A stretch of DNA of 7,435 nucleotides from Deltaproteobacteria bacterium RIFCSPLOWO2_12_FULL_60_16 (GTDB lineage Bacteria > Desulfobacterota > Binatia > UBA9968). Shown here piece after piece: positions 1 to 4,200 of this stretch (position 1 is its first letter; every line of letters starts with the position of its first letter). The notes below the pieces were generated by a model. It was given only the letters and a program-made list of their open reading frames with translations. It did no database searches and had not been told where the DNA came from. Both the position numbers and the translations under genes were made by a program. The DNA lies in contig MGSR01000044.1 in assembly GCA_001798565.1 (NCBI GenBank), forward strand, positions 1 through 7,435. The letters run 5' to 3'.

Positions 1-39
1 CGCGAGCAGGCAGTGGCCGCTTTGGAGGAAGCCAAATGA
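1..39 (+). CDS. C-terminal tail of an upstream cassette gene (partial)
   Basis: Frame 1 is open from the left edge and gives REQAVAALEEAK before TGA at 37-39. Twelve residues are too few to identify the protein. The next codon in the same frame, GTG at 40, can start the following ORF, and GGAGG at 24-28 is suitably placed as its ribosome-binding site. This may therefore be the end of one gene translationally coupled to the next. Alternatively both parts may be a single gene interrupted by the TGA. The coding status of this tail is an inference. Confidence 0.35.
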   Translation, partial: REQAVAALEEAK

Positions 40-219
40 GTGCGTACCGAAGCGCCTCCCCTGGAACCATCGTCAAGGTTCAAATCTAACCCCTACATTG
101 AGAAGGATGCGCCGGCCCTCTATGCGAAAAGCGGAAAGTCCGTTCCTGCTTGGGTCACGGAGAACCAGCTAATTCGCTTCCGTGGCGTGGACTTGATTCC
201 GGTTCAGGGAAGGTCGTGA
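40..219 (+). CDS. Small hypothetical protein of an integron cassette
   Basis: A 59-residue ORF, too short for most ORF callers. It starts at GTG, 11 bases after GGAGG, directly behind the TGA of the preceding reading frame. The N-terminus is proline-rich and low in complexity (about residues 5-10, APPLEP). The C-terminal half looks like a folded domain end, with segments such as YIEKDAPALYAKSGKSVPAW and RFRGVDLIPV. I do not recognise the family. The gene stops eight bases before the attC box, the normal position of a cassette gene relative to its attC, which supports it being real. The open point is whether it starts at this GTG or is the distal part of a longer gene broken by the in-frame TGA at 37-39. 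Confidence 0.5.
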   Translation: MRTEAPPLEPSSRFKSNPYIEKDAPALYAKSGKSVPAWVTENQLIRFRGVDLIPVQGRS

Positions 220-224
220 GGTTG

Positions 225-309
225 CCGTCTAACAGCGCGATCGACAGCGACAATTATTCTTCGCCGCTACGCGTTCCGGTCATTGCGCGTCATCGCGGAC
301 GTTAGACGG
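225..309 (+). other. attC recombination site (integron cassette attachment site)
   Basis: R'' box GTCTAAC (227-233) matches RYYYAAC, and R' box GTTAGAC (301-307) matches GTTRRRY. The two are perfectly complementary, and CC/GG (225-226 with 308-309) extends the stem. Inside, 236-241 pairs with 292-297, 243-245 with 289-291, 247-249 with 286-288, and 251-254 with 282-285. C242, A246 and A250 are left extrahelical on one arm. Unpaired spacers lie at 234-235 and 298-300. This is the known architecture of attC sites: conserved R boxes, an unpaired central spacer, a few extrahelical bases and a variable end loop. The box-to-box length of 81 bp is within the usual range. IntI would cut between G301 and T302. 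The orientation matches cassette genes read on the + strand. Confidence 0.88.
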
Positions 310-323
310 TCTGAGCAGAGGTA

Positions 324-590
324 ATGGAAGAGCCCGACAAAAGGCTGTTTGACGCTTTAGCCGAAATCAAGCGTGCCACCTTCACGCGGATACACGAGCG
401 ACGGCAAGGCGAATGGAAACTCACGCTTTCAATTTGGGGCGGCCTTGCCGGCCTCGCCGCCATCATACTGGAGAAGTCTGGCGGAGAAAATGGGGACATT
501 CTACTTTTGGGGCTAAAAAAGGCAACGGGCTACTTTACGAGCCTAACCCTTATGAGGCCCCCGGTTGTCAAGGGCACAGGCCTCCGTTGA
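324..590 (+). CDS. Small membrane protein of a cassette, C-terminus altered by the IS
   Basis: An 88-residue ORF whose ATG lies 16 bases after the attC R' box, the usual place for a cassette gene. Residues 1-30 are charged and probably helical (EEPDKRLFDALAEIKRAT, then HERRQGEWK). Residues 33-49 form one clear transmembrane segment (LTLSIWGGLAGLAAIIL). The RRxxEWKLTLxIW pattern resembles small cassette-borne membrane proteins I have seen, but I cannot name the family. From codon 73 onward (base 540) the frame runs through the R'' box of a split attC and into the insertion sequence. The last 15 or so residues, including RPPVVKGTGLR, are therefore probably not native. The original gene may have ended in the attC, or the reading frame may have been disturbed earlier. 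Function unknown. Confidence 0.5.
   Translation: MEEPDKRLFDALAEIKRATFTRIHERRQGEWKLTLSIWGGLAGLAAIILEKSGGENGDILLLGLKKATGYFTSLTLMRPPVVKGTGLR
541..547 (+). other. R'' box of a split attC (left half)
   Basis: GCCTAAC fits RYYYAAC. With the two following bases, CTAACCC (543-549) is the exact reverse complement of GGGTTAG at 2236-2242. The two would form the outer stem of one attC if the intervening insertion sequence were removed. The box lies at the end of a cassette ORF, as expected. The single box alone is a weak match, so confidence rests on the pairing and the context. Confidence 0.45.
553..562 (+). repeat. Left sub-terminal inverted repeat of the IS
   Basis: TGAGGCCCCC is a perfect inverted copy of 2179-2188. 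It lies six bases inside the attC box at 541-547. In IS1111-type elements such repeats sit a few bases in from the true ends. A 10-bp match between the transposase leader and this 500-bp tail is unlikely by chance but not impossible. Confidence 0.45.
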
Positions 591-1072
591 CGAAAAGACG
601 TTCGCCTTCGCAACGGCCTCGTTCTCGGAAGTAACTGCGCTCTGACTTCGTTTCGAAAATCGGGTGCTAGGCAAAGGGCCCTGCACCAAACACCTATCGA
701 GGTTCAATAGCCATCGGCTGCGATAAGGCAGCATGGATGACCACTGCCAAGGACATGGAGTTCCTCGGCGACCTAGAAAATCATGTGTTCCCTCGTACCG
801 TCTCAATCAAAGGAAGGGCTCAACGCCGAAGCGTTGTCCAGTTAGACTCCGGGTTCGGGAAAGGGGCAGAGCACATACCCCGATCAACGAGGTCGGGATA
901 TCTCTAAGGGAGCAGAACGGCTATCCAATCAATGGCAGGGGCTGCCTGGAATCGTCCTACGACCGGATCCGTGGTTGATCCACATGCGGTTAGCATTCTT
1001 CCCGGTCTTTCCGTTCAGGCTCATCCATTATGGCTCCAGTTAGGCGTCAGGCTTAGCCGTCCTCTCCCAGCT
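591..1072 (-). ncRNA. Non-coding tail of the IS; candidate bridge RNA on the transposase strand
   Basis: This 480-bp stretch has no convincing gene and lies directly downstream of the transposase stop. In IS1111-group elements the bridge RNA is encoded in the end downstream of the transposase. On the minus strand it contains CAACGC-TTCG-GCGTTG (836-821), a six-pair stem capped by a C(UUCG)G tetraloop, which is stable only in that polarity. Other hairpins are GTGG/CCAC with a five-base loop (971-983), GGCAG/CTGCC with a three-base loop (934-946), and CCCGA/TCGGG (879-897). Two minus-strand segments, GCCTAACTGGA (1045-1035) and GTCTAACTGGA (847-837), repeat CTAACTGGA. Each carries an attC-like RYYYAAC box identical to a box used in the array (541-547 and 227-233). 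The RNA limits are unknown; the densest structure is 800-1050. That it is an RNA and acts as a guide is inference. Confidence 0.4.
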
Positions 1073-2116
1073 TTAAGAACCGAAGAACTGATTCATAGCA
1101 AAAGCCTTTTCCCTTTTGAGCATGTAATAGACGGCCCGGCCCAGTTTATGAGCGAGAATCGAGAGTGCCTTGGCCTTGCCGTGCTTGGATGTAAGCTTTT
1201 CCACGTATCTTTGTCCCGCTGGGTTGCCTCGCAGAAAGAGTACTGAGGCTTCAGAGAAGGCCCACTTGAGGTGAACATTGCCGATCTTTTTGCCGGAAGT
1301 TCCGTGTCGTTTCCCTGCCGACTCTTTGGCGCACTTGACCAGCCGGGCATAAGAGACAAAGTCCTGGACTGTAGGGAAGCGGTTGATGTCATGGATCTCG
1401 AAGAGAACGACCAGGGCCAGGATCTTTCCAATCCCGGGCACCGAGCGCAGGCGATGAAACGCGTTAACGTCATGGACCTTGGCCGTTTGGGTGATGTAGA
1501 GCTCCACCTCGGTGAGCAGCTTGTCGTAGTGATCGATCAGAGAGAGGTCCATCTCCATGGACTTACGCACGCTCGGTTCCTCAAAGCGCTCGGCCACTCC
1601 TTCGCGGTTGGCCTTATAGGCGATATTCTTGCCGATCTCAGGGAGGTTATACTGGCTGTTGGTATTTTGGATGTGGGCGAGAAGCTCGGAGCGTTTGCGC
1701 ATCAGGTGCATGCGACGGCGCAGCAGATCTCGGGTGGATCTCATCAGAGCGGGATAGACGTAAGCCATGGGCAGCATACCGCCTCTGAGCAACACGGCGA
1801 TCTTGTGGGCGTCGATCTTATCGTTCTTGGCCTTGCCACCGTGGATGGCTTTCATGTAGAGGGCGTGGCCGAGGACAAAGGGGATATTCTCCTTGGCGCA
1901 CAGGTCAGCGAGCCAGTACCAGGTGAAGATGCACTCCACGGCCACCGCGATATCTTCCCTGTAAGGGGCAATGGCCTTGAGGAACAATTCCGGAGTACAG
2001 GGCATGTTGCGGTGCAAGAGAATCTCGCCCTGGGGGTCCAGGATACAGAGGTACATCGATCTGGCATGCAGATCGATTCCGCAGTAGTATAAGTGCTGCT
2101 TGGTATAGAATCTCAT
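1073..2116 (-). CDS. IS110-family transposase (DEDD recombinase, IS1111-like)
   Basis: Full-length, 347 residues, the usual size for the family. The N-terminal RuvC-like DEDD domain (about 10-170) shows D15 in GIDLH, E61 in VAVECIF, and D99 and D102 in KNDKIDAHKIA. A coiled-coil-like region follows (about 125-215). The C-terminal Transposase_20 domain has a helix-hairpin-helix segment (RSVPGIGKILALVVLFEI, 224-241) and the KESAGKRHGTSGKKIGN block (264-280), where Ser266 is the likely nucleophile. Proteins of this family excise and insert the element as a circle guided by an element-encoded RNA. The ATG at 2116 is preceded by a strong AAGGAGGAG site. The gene opposes the cassette genes. No frameshift or missing catalytic residue is seen, so the element may be active. 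Confidence 0.93.
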   Translation of the reverse strand: MRFYTKQHLYYCGIDLHARSMYLCILDPQGEILLHRNMPCTPELFLKAIAPYREDIAVAVECIFTWYWLADLCAKENIPFVLGHALYMKAIHGGKAKNDKIDAHKIAVLLRGGMLPMAYVYPALMRSTRDLLRRRMHLMRKRSELLAHIQNTNSQYNLPEIGKNIAYKANREGVAERFEEPSVRKSMEMDLSLIDHYDKLLTEVELYITQTAKVHDVNAFHRLRSVPGIGKILALVVLFEIHDINRFPTVQDFVSYARLVKCAKESAGKRHGTSGKKIGNVHLKWAFSEASVLFLRGNPAGQRYVEKLTSKHGKAKALSILAHKLGRAVYYMLKREKAFAMNQFFGS

Positions 2117-2117
2117 T

Positions 2118-2188
2118 TGAGGTCTCCTCCTTAAAAGTGTTTTGGGCTAACACGAGCATACCAAAAGTATGCTCAGGAGGGGGCCTCA
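2118..2188 (-). promoter_or_regulatory. Structured leader that can hide the transposase ribosome-binding site
   Basis: Bases 2175-2188 (AGGAGGGGGCCTCA) pair with 2118-2131 (TGAGGTCTCCTCCT) at 12 of 14 positions, with the remainder G-T or mismatch. The second segment is the ribosome-binding site of the transposase, which begins two bases further on. Between them is a perfect hairpin: GAGCATAC (2154-2161), loop CAAAA, GTATGCTC (2167-2174). A transcript entering from outside, across the element end, would contain both arms and block translation. A transcript starting inside would lack the upstream arm. Similar read-through protection is known from other insertion sequences; its use here is an inference. 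Confidence 0.55.
2179..2188 (-). repeat. Right sub-terminal inverted repeat of the IS
   Basis: GGGGGCCTCA is the inverted partner of 553-562. It also forms the upstream arm of the stem that covers the transposase ribosome-binding site, so one sequence may serve both as an end signal and as a translational block. Confidence 0.45.
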
Positions 2189-2200
2189 ATGAGTATCATT

Positions 2201-2244
2201 GGCTACAGACCGACTGATACCGCCGCCGGAGTCTTGGGTTAGAT
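2201..2244 (+). other. Right half of a split attC, ending in R' box GTTAGAT
   Basis: GTTAGAT (2238-2244) fits GTTRRRY and is extended to GGGTTAG, complementary to CTAACCC at 543-549. Inside, CAGAC (2206-2210) can pair with GTCTTG (2231-2236) with one base bulged, and GTATCA (2193-2198) with TGATAC (2215-2220). The next cassette gene starts 33 bases after the box, a normal distance. The inner fold is less regular than that of the attC at 225-309, and the border with the insertion sequence is uncertain. Confidence 0.45.
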
Positions 2245-2277
2245 TTCAAAGGTCGAATCTGCTACTTTGACCGCGCG

Positions 2278-2505
2278 ATGGCGAAGATTGACCGACTCAA
2301 GGAAGAAATCGGCTGGCTCAAGTTGGTCTTCGGCCTCCTGATCGCCATCGACGTCTCTTTGGTCGGTTGGTTGGCGCAGAACTATGCGAGCTCTAGCTGG
2401 GTGCTCGTTGTCGCCGGTGTGATCGCGACGGCAGTAGTGACGTTGGGGGTTGTGCGGATTAACCGAATTGCGTATCATCGAATAAGAGAACTGGAGGAGG
2501 CCTAA
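2278..2505 (+). CDS. Two-helix membrane protein of an integron cassette
   Basis: 75 residues. An amphipathic N-terminus (MAKIDRLKEEIGWLK) leads into a first membrane helix (about 14-34), a short polar turn with NYASSS, a second helix (about 41-60) and a basic-acidic tail (RINRIAYHRIRELEEA). The N-terminal pattern and two-helix layout recall a hypothetical protein family common in integron cassettes; this is from memory and no function is established. There is no clear ribosome-binding site upstream, which is frequent for the first gene of a cassette. Its TAA shares one base with the ATG of the next gene (2505), so the two are very likely translated together. GGAGGAGG at 2492-2499 within its 3' end serves the next gene. 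Confidence 0.75.
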   Translation: MAKIDRLKEEIGWLKLVFGLLIAIDVSLVGWLAQNYASSSWVLVVAGVIATAVVTLGVVRINRIAYHRIRELEEA

Positions 2506-2591
2506 TGGTCTGGATAGTAATCGTAGCGCTGGCAATCTTGCTGGCTGGACTGATTGTAGTGATTCGAGATGCCGAGCAGCATGGTCGCTAA
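2505..2591 (+). CDS. 28-residue single-helix membrane microprotein
   Basis: ATG at 2505 overlaps the stop of the preceding gene by one base (TAATG) and follows GGAGGAGG at 2492-2499. The product is MVWIVIVALAILLAGLIVVI followed by RDAEQHGR: one hydrophobic helix of about 19 residues with a charged C-terminal tail. It is too short for standard gene callers, but the coupling, strong ribosome-binding site and clean membrane pattern support it. Two small membrane proteins in one cassette suggest a joint function, for example a small complex or a toxin-like or envelope-modulating pair. Nothing in the sequence decides between these. Confidence 0.65.
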   Translation: MVWIVIVALAILLAGLIVVIRDAEQHGR

Positions 2592-2623
2592 TCTACCGGC
2601 TGAGCGGCCCGCGTAACCCACCC

Positions 2624-2652
2624 TTGACAGTCGTCCCCACAGGCCTTAAGTA
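2624..2652 (+). promoter_or_regulatory. Possible promoter before the DUF1178 gene
   Basis: A perfect TTGACA (2624-2629) is followed after 17 bases by TAAGTA (2647-2652), a poor -10 element. The start would fall almost at the ATG of the next gene, giving a leaderless or nearly leaderless message. The -35 match is good and the -10 weak, so this is only a candidate. Confidence 0.25.
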
Positions 2653-2660
2653 GAGATTAT

Positions 2661-3110
2661 ATGGTCGCGTACGACCTCGTCTGCAAGAAAAGGCACCAGT
2701 TTGAAGGCTGGTTTCCGAGCTTCGAGGGCTTCCAGGAACAGGCTGAAAAGAAGCTTATCTCCTGCCCCACCTGCGGCACCACCAAGGTGGAGCGGATGGC
2801 GCATGCCTGCGCCGTGCTCAGCAGCCGCGGGGACAAGAAAGAGAAAAAGCAGCCGGCCCGGACGGAAAAGACCCCTGAGGTCACGCTCACGCCGGAGCAG
2901 GCAAAAGAGCTGCTCATCCGCCTCAACCACTACGTGCGCGCGAACTTCGAGGATGTCGGTCCGCGCTTCGCCGAGGAGGCGCGGGCGATCTACGACGGCC
3001 GGAGCGAAAAGAAGGCCATTCACGGCACCTCAACCCCTCAGGAGCGCGAGGAGCTTGACGAGGAGGGGATTCCCTACTCCACCCTTCCCAAGCCGGAGTT
3101 GGACAGTTAG
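2661..3110 (+). CDS. DUF1178 family zinc-ribbon protein
   Basis: 149 residues, the usual length. The N-terminal zinc-ribbon-like part has C8, H12 and the CPTC knuckle C35/C38 within MVAYDLVCKKRHQFEGWF and KLISCPTCGTTKVERM. A charged linker (55-72, rich in KKEKK) leads to the family's C-terminal block: VRANFEDVGPRFAEEARAIYDG, then HGTSTPQEREELDEEGIPYSTLP (122-144). DUF1178 proteins are widespread in proteobacteria-like genomes with no settled function. Zinc binding is inferred from the cysteines. It is the first chromosomal gene after the cassette array, about 70 bp beyond it. The start fits the family N-terminus, although the ribosome-binding site is weak. The same DNA is open in another frame, which is a GC-driven artefact. 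Confidence 0.85.
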   Translation: MVAYDLVCKKRHQFEGWFPSFEGFQEQAEKKLISCPTCGTTKVERMAHACAVLSSRGDKKEKKQPARTEKTPEVTLTPEQAKELLIRLNHYVRANFEDVGPRFAEEARAIYDGRSEKKAIHGTSTPQEREELDEEGIPYSTLPKPELDS

Positions 3111-3127
3111 TTTCCCGCTTCATCTTT

Positions 3128-3149
3128 CCGCTTTCCTATTTCATCCTTG
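3128..3149 (+). repeat. Short pyrimidine-rich intergenic repeat, copy A
   Basis: This copy matches 5816-5837 at 19 of 22 positions (shared core CTTTCCTATTTCA, then CCTTG). It lies between the DUF1178 and oxidoreductase genes, just after a stop codon, as does copy B. The upstream bases CATCTTTCC repeat part of the motif, so the region looks like a small decaying repeat. Confidence 0.4.
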
Positions 3150-3176
3150 TTTTTCCTCACTCCCCTCGCATAGAAT
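3147..3176 (+). promoter_or_regulatory. Candidate promoter of the luciferase-like gene
   Basis: TTGTTT (3147-3152), an 18-base spacer and TAGAAT (3171-3176). The -10 matches five of six consensus bases, the -35 only three. It would give a leader of about 35 bases before the ATG at 3217. The -35 overlaps the end of the intergenic repeat. Confidence 0.35.
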
Positions 3177-3216
3177 CGCCGGAAATTTACGACAGGCAGG
3201 GAGGCAAGGCGGAGAA

Positions 3217-4200
3217 ATGAAATTCGGCATGTTCATCATCGGTGACAACCTCCCCGAGGCCAAAAAGCAGCTCGGAAGCTACTACGATGAGATGTTCGAG
3301 CAGGTCAAGTGGGCCGAGCAGCTCGGCTACGACTGTTTCTGGTTCGGCGAGCACCACTTCGACTTTCTCGGCGTCATCCCTTCGCCGCCGACCTTTATGT
3401 CCGTTGCCGCAAAATGCACGGAAAAGATCCGCCTCGGGGTCGCGGTCTGCCTCCTGCCCTACCGCAACCCCATCTTCGTCGCCGAAGAGTACGCCATGGT
3501 GGACGTGCTGAGCGGCGGTCGGTTGGACTTCGGCGTCGGCCGGGGAACCCCGCCGGAGCTCGCCGGCTTCGGCGTCAAGGAGGACAACCGGGACATGCTC
3601 GTCGAAGGCATCGAGGTGGTCGAGATGGCCTGGCGCGAAGGCAAGGTCTCCTACAAAGGGAAATATCACCAGATCAATGGCGTCTCTCTGAATGTGATCC
3701 CTGTGCAGCGGCCCACGCCGCCCCTCTACTTCGCCTGCCTCAGCGAAGGATCATACAAGGTCGCCGGCGAGCGGGGATACCCGATCCTGGGGATTCCCTA
3801 CGCGAGCTGCAAGAGCATCGCCGAGGTGGGGCAGAAGGTGGCCTCCTATAAAGAGACCCTGGCTCGCTCCGGCCATAAGGCAAAAACTCCCGACGTCGGG
3901 CAGTGCTTTCAGACCCACGTCGCCGCGACCGAGCAGGAGGCGCGAAAAAACGCCCGGCAGGCGATGGATCCATACTTCGCCGCGCGCATCCAGGTGAGGC
4001 CGCGCAGCTACGAACAGCTCTATCAAGAGGGAATGGTGCTGGTGGGCGACCCCAAGCGCTGCATCGAGAGGATCGAGGAGATTCGAGAGACCGGAACCAA
4101 CTACCTCATCTTTATGATGCACTTCGCGACTCTCGAGCAGAAAAAGATCCTCGAGTCGATGGAGATCATGGCCAAGGAGGTCATGCCGAGGTTCCGCTAA
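3217..4200 (+). CDS. LLM-class flavin-dependent oxidoreductase (luciferase-like)
   Basis: 327 residues, typical for the bacterial luciferase-like superfamily. The pattern is a TIM-barrel using FMN or F420. Seen: MKFGMFIIGDNLP at strand 1, WAEQLGYDCFWFGEHHF (32-48), the IRLGVAVCLLPYRNP segment (71-85), and the family signature LSGGRLDFGVGRG (98-110). The C-terminal helical part has LVGDPKRCIERIEEIRETG (275-293). The substrate cannot be read from the sequence; relatives include alkanal, nitrilotriacetate and alkanesulfonate monooxygenases and many of unknown role. The ATG at 3217 is chosen because the family begins with K-F-G at strand 1 and GGCGGAG precedes it. The frame stays open upstream to 2701 but would overlap the DUF1178 gene. 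Confidence 0.92.
   Translation: MKFGMFIIGDNLPEAKKQLGSYYDEMFEQVKWAEQLGYDCFWFGEHHFDFLGVIPSPPTFMSVAAKCTEKIRLGVAVCLLPYRNPIFVAEEYAMVDVLSGGRLDFGVGRGTPPELAGFGVKEDNRDMLVEGIEVVEMAWREGKVSYKGKYHQINGVSLNVIPVQRPTPPLYFACLSEGSYKVAGERGYPILGIPYASCKSIAEVGQKVASYKETLARSGHKAKTPDVGQCFQTHVAATEQEARKNARQAMDPYFAARIQVRPRSYEQLYQEGMVLVGDPKRCIERIEEIRETGTNYLIFMMHFATLEQKKILESMEIMAKEVMPRFR

Larger units (their letters stand above)
548..2195 (-). mobile_element. IS110-family (IS1111-like) insertion sequence in an attC site; ends approximate
   Basis: The element comprises a DEDD transposase gene on the minus strand, a short leader of about 75-80 bp, and a long non-coding tail of about 500 bp. The 10-bp inverted repeat TGAGGCCCCC (553-562) and GGGGGCCTCA (2179-2188) fits the sub-terminal repeats that separate the IS1111 group from typical IS110 elements. 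I see no target duplication, which is normal for this family. The left end falls just behind the attC box GCCTAAC, and the right end about 45 bp before the box GTTAGAT. A known subgroup of IS1111 elements targets attC sites, and this arrangement would fit it. The exact ends cannot be set without an empty site. The estimated length of 1.65 kb is slightly long for the group. Confidence 0.6.

Noticed and set aside
84..90. ATCTAAC inside the first ORF as an attC R'' box pairing with GTTAGAT at 2238
   Set aside because: It lies within a coding frame far from any partner, and no attC fold can be built around it. Taken as chance.
737..904. Plus-strand ORF of 55 residues beginning MTTAKDMEFLGDLENH
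   Set aside because: The codon pattern looks acceptable, but it runs through the hairpin-rich tail of the IS, has no clear ribosome-binding site and no recognised family. A decayed gene fragment cannot be excluded.
841..1045. GTTAGAC (841-847) and GTTAGGC (1039-1045) as R' boxes of further attC sites
   Set aside because: Neither has a complementary RYYYAAC box at a proper distance upstream nor a foldable inner arm. Both are better explained as minus-strand CTAACTGGA copies in the IS tail.
1271..2092. Long plus-strand ORF of 273 residues
   Set aside because: It is the antisense shadow of the transposase, which has clear catalytic motifs on the other strand.
2701..3216. N-terminal extension of the luciferase-like protein from 2701
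   Set aside because: The extension is arginine/serine-rich, overlaps the DUF1178 gene in another frame, and the family starts at the ATG at 3217.
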